A DNA stretch of 64,000 nucleotides from Trema orientale (GCA_002914845.1 JXTC01000028.1:954888-1018887), one strand, 5' to 3'. Numbered from the stretch's first letter, positions 21,775 through 34,101 are shown. The notes: generated from the sequence alone by a model not told the origin. Program-made: numbers and translations.

Positions 21775-22226
21775 AGGCGGTGACGGTCCTTACTACACTT
21801 ACAATAAAATAATTAAACAATTACCACTAAAAGCAAAAGGTTTAGCGAATAAATTTATGGAAGGAAACAGAGCAGAGAGCCCTACCTTAGTAGTGCCGAC
21901 TATCCATTTCAGAAAATAGAAAGTAAATATAAAAAAGTGTGCCAGACACCTACTATGCAATACTATTTTCCTATTTCTTCTCAATTTTTACAATCCAACC
22001 TTTCAATTTCGTCACCATATTCATACCAAAACCGCGTCAGGCCAACAAGTTAACTGGCCACAGCTTATACAGCTCACTGAACCTTCCCTTGCTTCTTCCT
22101 AACCAAACCATGAAACCAACTATAAATACCTCCTCACTTCATAAACCAAACTCATCAATCTTCTTCTTTCTCACTCTAGTTTGCAAATCTCCTATCTAAC
22201 TCTGATACTTATATAACAACTCATCC
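21775..22226 (+). promoter_or_regulatory. Promoter region of XTH gene C
   Basis: The distal block GGCGGTGACGGTCCTTACTA (21776-21826) ends in AATTAAACAATTACCACTAAA. Then come CATACCAAAACCGCGTCAGG at 22022, AACTGGCCACAGCT at 22052-22065, CTCACTGAACCTTCCCTTGC at 22072, and TATAAATA at 22121-22128, 99 bp before the ATG. The arrangement is nearly identical to gene D. Confidence 0.8.
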
Positions 22227-23306
22227 ATGGCTTCTCTTTCTTCAACCAACTCAGTTTTGCTTCTGTTTTCTGTTGTTGTGATTGGCTCCTTTGCGGTTAC
22301 TTCTGCTAGTGATCTAAACAAAGATTTTCAGATTACATGGGGTGATGGCAGAGCTAAGATAGTCAACAATGGTGAGCTTCTGACTCTGTCTCTTGACAAA
22401 GCCTCTGGCTCTGGATTTGAGTCCAAGAATGAGTATCTATTTGGCCAAATCGATATGCAGCTCAAGCTTGTTCCTGGCAACTCTGCTGGCACTGTCACTG
22501 CCTACTATGTAAGCTCTCTTAACCATTGATTAGTTTTCTTTGTATCATATTCATATGGAGCAGGAAATCAATATCCTTATTGTGTTTTTTCTGGTCTGAA
22601 ATTTTCAGTTGTCATCAAAAGGGTCGACTTGGGATGAGATTGACTTTGAGTTCTTGGGGAATCTAAGTGGTGATCCTTACATTCTTCATACCAATGTGTT
22701 CAGCCAAGGCAAAGGCAACAGAGAACAACAGTTCTATTTATGGTTTGACCCAACTGCTGATTTCCACACTTATTCAATCCTTTGGAACCCTCAGCACATT
22801 GTGTAAGTACCCTTTAATTAATTCTCCAAAATTTCAAGTCTCAATCTTGTTTTCCTTAATGGGTTTTGGTCAAAACCTTGAAATTAAGAACATTCTTGTC
22901 TTGCTTTGTTTTCAGTTTCTCTGTTGATGGTACCCCAATTAGGAAGTTCAAGAACTTGGAATCAAAGGGTGTCCCATACCCGAAGAACCAGCCAATGAGG
23001 ATTTACTCGAGCCTCTGGAACGCTGATGATTGGGCCACAAGGGGTGGTTTAGTGAAGACAGATTGGAGTCAGGCTCCTTTCTCCGCCTCCTATAGGAACT
23101 TCAAAGCCAATGCTTGTGTTTGGTCCTCTGGTTCGTCTTCTTGCGGTTCGAATTCACCGTCTTCGAATTCGTGGTTCTCCCAAGAATTGGATTCAGCTGG
23201 TGAAGAAAAGTTGAATTGGGTACAAAAGAACTACATGATTTACAATTACTGCACTGATGCCAAGAGGTTTCCTCAAGGTTTCCCTCAAGAATGCAGCATG
23301 GCCTAA
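22227..23306 (+). CDS. XTH gene C, xyloglucan endotransglucosylase/hydrolase (XTH22-25 type)
   Basis: Exons are 22227-22508, 22609-22802 and 22916-23306, giving 288 residues. Introns are short (100 and 113 bp) with GT-AG ends. Residues 1-~27 are a signal peptide ([18 protein letters not shown]). GH16 core: [20 protein letters not shown], then [13 protein letters not shown] with E104, D106 and E108 in the catalytic motif and N112 as glycosylation site. XET_C carries [11 protein letters not shown] and [14 protein letters not shown], four cysteines that normally pair. By family knowledge the product acts on xyloglucan in the apoplast. It is the best intact reference for the array, and its exons are nearly the same as those of damaged gene A. 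A TTGTTATTAATACAATTCTTT signature follows the stop. Confidence 0.96.
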
Positions 23307-24481
23307 ATATGAGAACTACTGTGTTGAAATTTTTCTTGTACTTACTCGATTACTGATTTGTTATTAATACAATTCTTTAATTCGTTTTACTTATATCACA
23401 CAAGTCCGTCTGATATTCATTATACTCAAAGAACACCTCGAAAAAAAGGAAAAATTGAAAACAAGTGTTAGAATATTTTGGTCATTGGTGAAACGTAAAG
23501 TTGCAAATCTATATCTTTTCCACTCTGGAATGCCCATGGGGTGTAAAATTTTTTACTGCGGATGATTTGAATCGACTGTTTTCACATGCTTTCTGTTAAT
23601 TCCCCTTTACTGTTTAGGACTACTAGAACTACTCTATCTTAATGTTTGGTCTTCTCAGCTTTCCCTTTGCTATGTTTTTGAGGCTGAGGGGCTTTCCTTA
23701 GTGAAACCATTTTCAAGTGAAAAAGAAATCAGCAAATGAGGTGAGCATATGACACATAATTACATATCCAATTACGAATATTGCTATGGAAGTCTCCACT
23801 GCATCTACAATAATAGACCATGATCCCTAGAAAGGGTTATAATAGACCAAACCCTCATGCTTTTAATGCCCTACTAATTTATAGTACTTGTTAAAAGAGC
23901 CATAGACGAACAAATATATGTCGACACTTGATCAAATAGTACTATATCACTCGTAGAAATGAATAAAATTAATTTGAGGATTTTTAGCAAAATGGCCGAA
24001 TTTTGGATCACAATTTGTAAAATGGCTGTTTTCCAAACATTCAAAAAAAATGACCAATTTTTTAAAAATTATTTGAAAAATGGCCTTTTTCATATTTTCT
24101 TATGTCAAAATGATTTTGATCCATTTTTTTGAAAATTGATTTATTTTTTCAAAAATTGATATAATTTATAAAACATAGATCAACTTATAAAATGGCTATT
24201 TATCAAAATAAAATTATAAAAACGGTCATTTATCAAAGAGGTGTAAACAACATCCATTTTTTAAAATCGTCTGTAAAAACGGCCATATCTTGTTAATACT
24301 TGTAATTGGATTGTTAGTTTGTACACATAAATGGCATATATAAGAACTTAGTAAGACACCAATAACAGACTGTGATTTGTTCAGTAGAATTCGCTTTATA
24401 ACAATGGACAAATCGCAGAATGATGATGACAAATTCTTGATGTTTTGGGATGTTTAGCTTTTCTCAAGGAAAATTAATAGT
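23307..24481. other. Spacer with a degenerate AAAATGGCC-type repeat
   Basis: After the gene C 3' UTR, no gene is seen. From about 23985 to 24290 a short word of the form AAAATGGCNNTTT or its variants recurs irregularly at least six times with AT-rich filler. It looks like a decayed short-period repeat. Confidence 0.5.
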
Positions 24482-24860
24482 GAAAATTAGGCCTTATACG
24501 ATATTTTTTGAAAAAAAAATAGAAAAATACTGTGGTCTCTATTTTTCAAAGATTTGGAATGGTTTTTATTAGAAAAACACCATTTTTAACAAAATATTTA
24601 GAAAAATACTATTTTTAAAAATAGTACCTACTGGCCAGTAACCAGTTTACGAGTACTGGTAATTAGTAACCAAAGGGATTTATAACTGATAACCGGTAAC
24701 CATTTTTTGAAAACTGATAACTAGTAATTATTTTAAAAATAGTATTTTTTTATTTCTTATAAAAAGTGATATTTTTCTAATAAAAACTGTAAGAGAATTG
24801 GAAAAAAAAAAAAAAAAAACTCACCTCCTTATTTTTGTAATTCTTTTTAATTTTTATAGG
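24482..24860. repeat. Dispersed repeat R1, copy 1 (with GTAACCAGT words)
   Basis: The segment aligns by eye with 42620-43002. Shared words in order: GAAANTTAG-CCTT, GAAAAATAC, GGTTTTTATTAGAAAAA, ATATTTAGAAAAAT, AGTAACCAG, GGATTTATAACT or GATATTTATAACT, GGTAACCGGTAACCA-TTTTT, AAACTGATAACTAGTA, TTTTAAAAAT, TAATAAAAACTGT and GTAATTCTTTT. The central 90 bp is dense in GTAACC/GGTTAC-type words, the same words that form the 39335-40850 array. Class unknown and non-coding. Confidence 0.75.
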
Positions 24861-25130
24861 TAAAAGTATTAGAAACCCAAATTAATATTTACTTCGATGA
24901 CCTACATGGGCGAACCACATTTTGTTTAAATAGAAGGGAAAACAAAAACATTCGAAAAATGCGATAGAACAATGCCAAAAACCTAGTGTGAGCTTATGCT
25001 TTATTCTTTAGAAAAACAAAGAGGTAATGGACACCAAGCAAATTGTAAAAAATACGTGTTATTTGCAACACGTGCAAAATTACTTTTGCACTTCTTTCCC
25101 TTTTTAGGCATGGAAGACCCATTTATAATT

Positions 25131-27102
25131 TGGGTTATTATCGATAAAAACCCTGATTTTTTTTTTAATTTTAGCAAAAAAAGTCCTAGATTTTTAATTA
25201 TATCCAAAAAAAAAAAACCTCGTCTTTGTTTAATTTTAGCACAAAAAAACCTTAAGTTTTTAGTTATATTAAATAAAACTGAAAGATTTGCTTTGTTAAA
25301 TATTACTAAATAATTAATTAATTATTTAAAAAGTGAATTAATTAATTATGTTGTAACATGCAGATAAAATGTAGTAAGACAATGAGTGCTTTTCATGGCA
25401 ATATAACATAAAAAATAAAAAACTGAACACAACACGTTTTTAACGTAGTTCGGACCTCTCCTGCTCCACGGGGCCGCGCCCAGAGATTAAACAAATTAGT
25501 AAAGTATAAAGATTACAAACACCAATTGACTAATACAATAAAAGACTCCCTCTTTTCTATTGCCACAATGTGTTATAACGACTTCACCAATCTTATTTAG
25601 GAGCTTCCCTTATTTTGTTGATCTTTTGCACGTGAACTTCTTTCATTGATCTGAATCGGTCTCCTCCCAAAGATGAAATATTCTTCCTCGTGAAAAACAA
25701 AAGAACTTAAATAAGAAACCTAGAAAACTAACTAGCTCTCTAAGTTTCATAATAGCAATAGAACAAACTCTATGCCTTATATAAAAGTTCTCTCAAAGAA
25801 TATTTTATCTCAAATGAAGTGCATACAAATCCCTTAGACTTGCTGAGCTTTTATAGATAAATTTTCAGCCTCAATCTCGTGTTCCAGTAGTATGAATACA
25901 CTGAAAATAAGAAATGAATAATTTGCCACGAAATTTATTATCGTTCCTTATTTAGACAGTCTGAAAGTTATTGCAATAGCTTTCATGAATTGTCTCTAAA
26001 AAGTGTTCAAGTACATTGAAAAGTTCTCCACGATTTTCGCTCTTCTTAATCAGTTGAAATCACTCGTTTATACCTGTAAAAATTTTACTTAAAAATAATG
26101 ATTTATTTTACAATTAATTAGAGTCAATCAATTCAATGAAGAGAACTTTCTTTAAACAGTGCAATCTGTTGCAACAGATTTTATTAGAAAATCCTAATAA
26201 TTTATAAAATTAATTACATTAATTTAATGAGTACATTATCTGCACCATAATAGATGAAATATTATCATGATTCTCCCATCTGTCAATAATCATTAGCCAA
26301 GATTTGAGGTAATAATGAGCAAGAATCAAGCTAAAAATAGAAACTTAATCAAAGAAAAAATGAGATAAAATATCTCAATCAATTTGATCTAGTTGGTTAC
26401 AAAAATCTATCAGTAATAATGCCTATTATCCTTCTAGAAACATTTAATAAGGAAAATTAGACCAAAGGATGCGAGAATAAAAAGTTTCCAAATTTAGATT
26501 TTCGGCCTGCACAAATCCGTTGTGAGTGATCCTGTAAATCTATTGCAATAAATATTTTACAACATCAGCAAACTTATTTTAACAACTTGTTATTTTTCTT
26601 ATAACAACTTGAGTTTATAATTTTTGCCAATTGTTTGCCAACACGTGCCAACACTTTGGATCTAATAAAAACTTCTGGATTATAAAATTGAATCAAATTA
26701 GCATGTGAAATAAGTCAAATAATCCGTTTACTCTTAGTGTACACAATCATGCGACACTATTTACATTGATAAACACCCAAATTGAGTGAAAACTATGTTA
26801 TTCTATATTGAAAATATTGACTTTTTTAGTTAAAATAAATTTTAAAAAATAGTTGATAAATATAGAATACTTAAAAAGATAACGCCGTTTCTTAATCACA
26901 TTACATATTCGTTGATTAAATATCTATTTTGAATTCAATTTGATTAGATTTCAAAATTTTAAGATTTTATTTGATATAATCAGAAAGCCAAAGTTTTTAT
27001 TGCTAGAATTAAAAGAATTCAAAGTTTTATTTGATATAACAAAAAACTTAAGATCTTTTTTGCTAAAATAAAAAAACTCAAGATTTCTTTTGATAATAAC
27101 CT
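25131..27102. mobile_element. Long-inverted-repeat element with 9-bp target duplication (Mutator/foldback type)
   Basis: Direct 9-mers TTTATAATT flank the element at 25122-25130 and 27103-27111. Its ends are TGGGTTATTATC and, inverted, AGGTTATTATCA. Arms of ~155 bp (25131-25287 and 26950-27102) are inverted copies, each made of degenerate repeats of TTTTAGCAAAAAA, TTAAGTTTTT and TTATAT-CAAATAAAA. The ~1.66-kb interior has no transposase I can recognise. It includes AACACGTTTTTAACGTAGTT followed by CGGACCTCTCC near 25430, a phrase reminiscent of other plant LTR repeats. Open frames at 24996-25313 and 25001-25207 lie largely in the arm and are not genes. Confidence 0.75.
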
Positions 27103-27119
27103 TTTATAATTGTAAACTT

Positions 27120-27304
27120 CAGGGATTTGAGTTGGACTTCTTTTTGGTTTTTTCGGTGCTAACTTCTGTTCTTCTATGGTTACTGATGCAGGAAATCGGA
27201 ACAGGGAAGAAAGGTTACGTGGAACCTATTCTTCGATCCAAATCCATGGCGGTAAGATACAAGAACCGGGGTGCACCTCTCAAGCTCCCATCTGAAAATT
27301 AATT
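27120..27304 (+). other. Orphan exon-like open frame next to the inverted-repeat element
   Basis: A GC-richer stretch in AT-rich DNA. An acceptor-like GTTACTGATGCAG at about 27192 is followed by an open frame reading EIGTGKKGYVEPILRSKSMA and VRYKNRGAPLKLPSEN to a stop at 27302. I do not recognise the family. It could be a last exon left over from a lost gene or from a captured fragment. No upstream exon is evident. Confidence 0.25.
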
Positions 27305-27561
27305 TCTTAAAAAACTCAGTTCCTCGATCAAGACCCCTCACCTCATATTTATATTACAAAACGACAAATAAGCCTACCTACCTAATTCCTAAATGCAAAA
27401 TGACTTACTAATTCAGTCCAAAGCATCATCAAGGTTAAAGAACTGAAGATTTGACGACCAAGTCATACATGGACCATAATCACATTGGTCTTATTATGCA
27501 TATCAAATAACTTAGTATTTGAATGTCTTTTCATTGGTGTCTATAAAAAGCTCAGTATTAT

Positions 27562-28115
27562 TAGGGCTGACAATTCGTGTTATCGTATCGTGTTTGGGTC
27601 GACACGATTACGATACGACACAATAACACCCTAATCCGAACACGACACGATTAATAAATATGTCAAAAACTTAAACCCGAGTACGATACGATTAATACAC
27701 GTGTAATACAATGCGACACATGTAATTCGTTTAATAAATGTGTTATATATTATATTATGACATGTTTGATACGATTATTCTAAATTAACATGATTACTCT
27801 AATTTAGTACAATTATGTACTAATTAATTCAATTTTACATATATAAATAGAATTAATCAAAATCATATTTAAAACATTAAAATATTAACAAATATGTCAT
27901 ATTAGTGTCGTATTGACACGACATGAAAACGACCTATTTAATTAAAAAGGATCATTTTCGATTTTAGCAAGTTGACCTAAAACCTACTCATTTATTATAT
28001 GTATTACAGGGTCAGCCTGAAATTGACACGAAAATTAAATGAGTCACTCAAACCCATTTATTTCATATCGTTTTTGAGTCGTATCGTCGTATTGTGTAGA
28101 AAATTGCCAACCCTA
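27562..28115. mobile_element. Non-autonomous hAT-type element with 8-bp target duplication
   Basis: The ends TAGGGCTGACAATTCG and AATTGCCAACCCTA are imperfect inverted repeats, and identical 8-mers AGTATTAT flank them at 27554-27561 and 28116-28123. Both hAT ends (TAGGG-type) and 8-bp duplications are family hallmarks. Subterminal regions are rich in CGATACGA, ACACGA and GTCGTAT words in both orientations, likely transposase-binding repeats. At 554 bp with no long frame it is non-autonomous. Confidence 0.88.
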
Positions 28116-28123
28116 AGTATTAT

Positions 28124-29826
28124 TAGGATATTCAAGTTGAAAGACATAGCATGAAAAGTTTAATTTTGTGCAAAAATCATATGATTGTATTGACATTTTG
28201 GTGGAATATGTCAATTGGGAAATTTTGCTTTTAAAGATTCTCTTTATTTTGATCTCCACAAAAATCAACCTTACACTGTAATGTGTAGTCAATATTATAT
28301 GATATCTACCCAGATTATATTGTGAACCTTTTATTAAGGAAAAAAGAAGAAGATTATATTGTGAATCTTTTATCATCAACAAAAAAAAAAAAAAACAAGA
28401 TTATATTGTGAACCAGGTAACAACCACAATTCAAATCTCGAAAAGGTAAGCATAGTTATAATTACTCATTACCATGGCTTAATTAATGAGATCACTGGCA
28501 GCTACATTGGTGTTACCTTCACACTATTACAACACATGACCATAAATTAATAGTAGGGCTATATTTACACTCCTTAATAATATTAACACCCCATTAGAAA
28601 AAAAAGGATAATTATTTAAATCTAGAAGATGGTACATTCCATCTCCTTCAACCATCTTTAATTTATCTAAATTAGTTTTTTGTCTTCAAGAAAATTAAAA
28701 TAGCACATTAAATATTTCTAAAAATATTGATCTGCCACTTTTTCATTATTTTTTATTTTAGAGAAATAGATTCATGGTCAATAATAGTTTGGTCTATCGT
28801 TTTTTTTCCTTTATTTTTTTTTTTTTTCAGTTTTCATCATCAGTTGATTTCTTTTAATATATTATATTTCTTAGAACTTGGTTTGACCTTGAGATTGATT
28901 TTGTAGATGTCTCTCGAATATTATTATTTAGTTTTATTAAAAAAATTAAAATGAGAAAAAATAGGAGAACAATTTCTGTATGAAGGATTAATAATAAAAA
29001 GAAGAAGTAAAATGTCAAGATAGGGGAGGAAAGGAAGGGTATGAAAAAAGGATTATTGGATTCCAGAGATAAATAAGAAAAAAAAGGAATAGAATGGTGT
29101 TGCAAATGCAATGCTAAAAGCGGAGGTGTACTATTAGTTTAAAAGTTCGTTCCTTTACTCTTTTTATGGTTAATAAGGTGCTTTTATATCATTTAGAAGT
29201 GCAAATATAACCTCATAATTAGTATTGTTTAGGAACCAACAGAAAGTTATCTTGAAGCCTTCTAACACAAGGAAAAAAAAGCTGCACAAAAAAAAAAAAA
29301 AAAAAGAAAAAGAAACTCTGAGGTTTGGATGTTCGGTAATTTAAACCCTTAATTTTAGACTCTATAAAATAATAACCTGATAGTAAGAAATTTTGAAAAT
29401 TGATATGTTGGATTAACTTTTTGAATAACTTTAACCAGTAAAAAATAATAATACCATCAAAATTAAAAAAAATAACGACTAATCCATTTCAATGAGGAAT
29501 ATTATTGTGTTTTTGTTACTAAAAATGGTGAAAAAATTAGTGTAAGTTATCAATTTTTGTATTATTTTGCATGAGCGTATTATTTTGCAGAATCCAAATT
29601 TGTGGATTTAAATTACAGAACATCCAAAATCGAGAATTTTTTTTTTTTTTTGGCAGTTCACTCCTTCTAACACATACCCTTTTTAGTTTTGGTCTAACAA
29701 ATTTGGATATAACGTGTTGCTTAAGCAACATTTACTTTAAAAAACGGAACTGAAAATTGAAAACAACAGAGATTGGTAGGATTGCACATTACCAAAATTA
29801 AAACCAGATGATTTGTTTAACATAAT
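28124..29826. other. AT-rich spacer between repeat elements and gene D
   Basis: A direct repeat AGATTATATTGTGAAYC occurs at 28310, 28351 and 28397. Otherwise there are A/T tracts (28380, 28810, 29290, 29640) and no supportable gene. Open frames on the - strand at 28113-28382 and 28854-29111 and those near 29537-29753 are compositionally like the surrounding DNA. Confidence 0.55.
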
Positions 29827-30236
29827 AGTGGCGGTGACGATCCTTCTTGTGACTATACATGACAATAAAATAATAGAGCAATTACCACAAAAGGATTAGC
29901 CTTGAGATGGAATTATTATATTGAAACAGAGCACATAGCCCTACCAAAGGCCCAACAACCAATCACGCAAATTCTTTTGTATTAATTTATAATCAATATT
30001 ATTACACGACCATTCCACTTCGTCAGCACATTGATACCAAAACCGCGTCAGGGCTAACACAGCTGAACTGGCCACAGCAGATAAAGCTCACTGAACCTTC
30101 TCATGCTACTTCCGTACATAAGCATGAGCCTCCTATAAATAACTCCTACGTTGGCCACCCCAACCCATCAGCCCTTCTTCTTTTCGATTCTAAGTCTCAT
30201 ACCATACTCTACACTCACATTAATAACTCAACATCA
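29827..30236 (+). promoter_or_regulatory. Promoter region of XTH gene D
   Basis: The distal block GTGGCGGTGACGATCCTTCT (29828-29887) continues TGACAATAAAATAATAGAGC. Then ATACCAAAACCGCGTCAGGG at 30034, AACTGGCCACAGC at 30066-30078, AAGCTCACTGAACCTTC at 30084, and TATAAATA at 30134-30141, 96 bp before the ATG. Order and spacing match gene C closely (56 bp from AACTGGCCACAGC block to TATA in both). Confidence 0.8.
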
Positions 30237-31309
30237 ATGGCTTCTCTTTCTTCAAGCAACTTACTTTTGCTGCTGTTTTCTACTGTTCTAATTGGCTCTT
30301 TAATGCTTACTTCTGCTGAAGATCTAAACAAAGATTTTCAGATCACGTGGGGCGATGGCAGAGCTAAGATGCTCAACAATGGCGAGCTTCTCACTCTGTC
30401 TCTTGACAAAGCCTCTGGCTCTGGATTTGAGTCCAGGAATGAGTATCTCTTTGGCCAGATTGATATGCAGCTCAAGCTTGTGGCTGGCAACTCTGCCGGA
30501 ACCGTCACTGCTTATTATGTAAGTTCTCTTAACCATGGGTTAGTTTTCTTTCTATCCGGAGCTGGAAATCAGTGTCCTTAACTGTGTTTTTTCTGGTCTG
30601 AAATTTTCAGTTGTCATCAAAAGGGTCGAATTGGGATGAGATTGACTTTGAGTTTTTGGGGAATCTGAGTGGTGATCCTTACATTCTTCATACCAATGTG
30701 TTTAGCCAAGGCAAAGGCAACAGAGAACAACAGTTCTATTTATGGTTTGACCCAACTGCCGATTTCCACACTTACTCAATCCTTTGGAACCCTCAGCACA
30801 TTGTGTAAGTACCCTTTCACTAATTCTCCAAATTTTTGAGTCTCAATCTTGTTTTCCTTAATGGGTTTTGGTCAAAACCTTGAAATTGGTAACATCCTTG
30901 CTCTGTTTTCAGTTTCTCTGTTGATGGTACTCCAATTAGAAAGTTCAAGAACTTGGAATCAATGGGTGTCCCATATCCAAAGGACCAGCCAATGAGAATT
31001 TACTCCAGCCTTTGGAACGCTGATGATTGGGCCACAAGAGGTGGTTTGGTGAAGACAGATTGGAGTCAGGCTCCTTTCACTGCCTCCTATAGGAACTTCA
31101 AAGCCAATGCTTGCGCTTGGTCCTCTGGCTCATCTTCTTGCAGTTCGAATTCTCTGTCTTCGAATTCATGGTTCAACCAAGAGTTGGATTCTGATGGCGA
31201 AGGCAAGTTGAATTGGGTACAAAAGAACTACATGATTTACAATTACTGCACTGATGCCAAGAGGTTTCCTCAAGGTTTCCCTCAAGAATGCAAGACGGCC
31301 AAAAGATAG
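30237..31309 (+). CDS. XTH gene D, xyloglucan endotransglucosylase/hydrolase (XTH22-25 type)
   Basis: Exons are 30237-30518, 30611-30804 and 30913-31309, giving 290 residues with GT-AG introns of 92 and 108 bp. Signal peptide [16 protein letters not shown], mature start near [10 protein letters not shown]16 motif [13 protein letters not shown] with E104 and E108; glycosylation site N112. XET_C has [11 protein letters not shown] and [13 protein letters not shown]. The C-terminus reads ECKTAKR, two residues longer than the TA end of A, B and C because the usual TAA is replaced by AAAAGATAG. By family knowledge it is a secreted wall enzyme that cuts and rejoins xyloglucan chains. Promoter and coding sequence are both closest to gene C. 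Confidence 0.96.
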
Positions 31310-33613
31310 ATGAACTATTAATTATTTTTTGATACGTTTCATTGTACCTACCAAATTATTTATTTTGTTATTAATATAATTCTTTCATTCGGCTTAATCT
31401 ATCCCGATTTCCTTTTAATATTTTTACGTAAGATAGTTATAGAAACACTAGTACACAACTTCAAAAAAAAAAAAAAAATTAAAAAATTAAAAAATTAAAA
31501 AAAAAATCAAAACCAGTGTACAAATATGGGGTCATTAGTCAATATTGCTCTTTTATTATTCAAGACTGGATTGACATCAAAGATGAGAGCTTCTAGGAGT
31601 ATAATTTGTTTACCTAAAAAAAATAATTATACGTCGCTAGTACTAGATTGGTTATTGTGTTATAAATATAATTTTTCCAACAATAAAATCCAAATCCAAA
31701 TTCAAACATAGGTTATAAAGGGAACATAAATCATCAGTTCAATTTTAGTGTCTTAATTCATGTCTAATAATAATAATAATGTAAATATCATTTGAAGTTT
31801 TCGAAACTACTTAATTACATTTTTTTTTAAACGTCCATAATTTTGAATTGTACTTTTAATATGATATATCCGTTTAGATTAATTAATATACCGAAATTAG
31901 ACAAGGATTTAAACTCTCCTAAAGGAACGTAACCTCTAAGTTCTAGCCACTAATTGAGGAGGCATCACCCAGAACAGCGTCGGAGCTATCCCAACCCAAA
32001 GAGTGAAACCGGCGCCACCCAGACCCTGTATCAAGTCATTGGTGACCTAGAAGTGCACTAATTCACGAAAGAGTGTGAGACCTTGAACCAAACAACAACA
32101 TACAAATTTGCGAATACATCCCTCAATAGAATAAGATATACTCTCAATCTTTATCATCGCGCTGATTGACGCGTGATGATTTCACGTTGCAAATTTGAAT
32201 TTGAGCTAAAAGTTCTAGGATTAATTAAAGGTCATCAACTTACAACACTGGGGAAGAGCTGACCCTATAACACCCCATATAATGGTAATGAGTACTATTC
32301 ACATTCCACAATCCACAGTACTCTCGAAAGCCCTATATAAAATTTGCTCATTTATTTGAGGTGCATCACGATCCAGTTGGCATTTCCGTGCCTAAAGGCA
32401 TAGCCTTGAGGATCAACATCTGCGCCTCATGCTTCCACAATGTGACATAATCTAAGGTCAACTATAACCATTTCTAAATGAGAGTATTAATTAGCAGCTA
32501 ATAGAAGTGTTTATATACAGGATGATAATTAACTATCACTGTTAAGAAATAAAAGGAAAATTTGCATACCATATGCCTTATGTTTTTAAGGTTTGATATA
32601 CAGATAGTAGAACTCTTATTTGATTTAGGTATAGTAAGCGAGTTGCATCTTAATTTTGTAATTTGCCAAAAAGGAAAAATTGTATTTTTTCTCTTTAATT
32701 ATTGGCTACATTGAGTTTTTCCCCCAGGTTATTTTTTATTGCATTTGTCCCCCTTATTCATTTATTGTAAAATTAATCCTTCTATCAAGTTCTGTGTGTA
32801 ACTCGATGAAAATCTTATCAATTTTATATGATTTTTTTAATCCATTTATTTATTTTAAAAAATCAACAAAATAAACTTAAATTAAATTTCTATTTATACA
32901 ATTCTATTTATACAGCATAAAATTTTTTATCTGTGTTTTGCTTTTCTCCACGAATATGGTAAAAAAATGGAGTTCAAAGTTTTTGAAGGAGAACGTCTTT
33001 ACTTAGATGCCAATAAAAAATTTTAAAGGGTAAATATGTCTTCTCAAATAATCTAAACTCCAATTTTGAAAATGTGAAATGTTTGGTAGAGTTAAAAAAA
33101 TTAACAACATATTAAACAATAACACATTGCATCACCTCCAAAATATGATTTTTTTTTGAGATAAAATGATGAATAAAACGGAACATGCACCTCACATGCT
33201 GTTGTTAATAATCAGACAGAATATAGCAAAAATAACTAGGGAACTATTGGGAAAAGCTCTTAATAGTTTAAGGGCAAAAATAAAAAATTTAAAATATAGG
33301 GATCAAAATGAGAATCCTTCTGTTTCTTGATTTGCCTATGATAAATCTTAAGGTTTGATACGCTTACACATACCCCTTTGATTTAGTTTTAGTCATCTAG
33401 TTGGATCTTAAATTAGTAATTTGCATAAGCTCTTCAACTATGAATTATTTCCTGATTTGCCTATAATAAATTCACTTAAAAATCAAAGAAAATTGAGATT
33501 GAACATAATTGCTGATTTCAAAAATTTTAAAACCAAAATCTTAGAAAAAATCTCTTAGTGGCGATGATGGCTCTTATATTGACTGCACTACACGTGCAAA
33601 ATTATTAAGTTAT
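31310..33613. other. Spacer downstream of gene D
   Basis: The 3' UTR of D carries TTTGTTATTAATATAATTCT at 31366. A GC-richer patch at about 31930-32110 (GAGGAGGCATCACCCAGAAC and GAAACCGGCGCCACCCAGAC) stands out, but I cannot assign it to a family or an intact frame. The rest is AT-rich with no supported gene. Confidence 0.5.
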
Positions 33614-34101
33614 TGTTGGAGATGAATATGGGAATGCAAATACTAAACACAAACCCTAGAACATTCATGTAAAACTGATAAGTAGGGATTCATTAAGTAT
33701 ACCTGAGTCCATGATTCAATATCGTAGTATGGACGATAAACCTAAGGTGGAAGCGTAAGAAATTAACTGTAATTGCTAGAGGGTTTGGTCTTCTGTAGTC
33801 TAAAGCCTAATGTCACTCAGATGGAATTCTCTGTAACTGATGGTGGGTTACAGAGAATTGAGCGTACGTATTATTTAGCTACTGGGACCATAACCCTAAT
33901 AGGTTCTTTAAATAGTCCCTGTTGGGTATCCATCAAACCCAACTGGGTGACTAACAGGGTATCCACATTGGTATCCATACCCAGTTGGATATCCTGACCC
34001 AGCCCTAATTAAATCACTTATTGGGTCTGCTTAAGAATAATACGGCCCAATACAATTGTCCAAAATATGTGGCCCACTATAGGAAATAGAATTTCCTAAC
34101 A
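33614..34101 (-). repeat. 3' LTR of copia element 3
   Basis: 488 bp on the - strand from TGTTAGGAAATTC to CATCTCCAACA. It contains repeated ATGGATACC/GTATCC words and GGACTATTTAAAGAACC, a TATA-like site. The boundary next to GTGGGAGAT is clear, and the other end is placed at the CA dinucleotide. Confidence 0.75.

Noticed and set aside
27562-28115. CGATACGA-rich region as a regulatory island or CRISPR-like array
   Set aside because: Inverted ends and a perfect 8-bp target duplication explain it as a hAT-type element; spacing is irregular.
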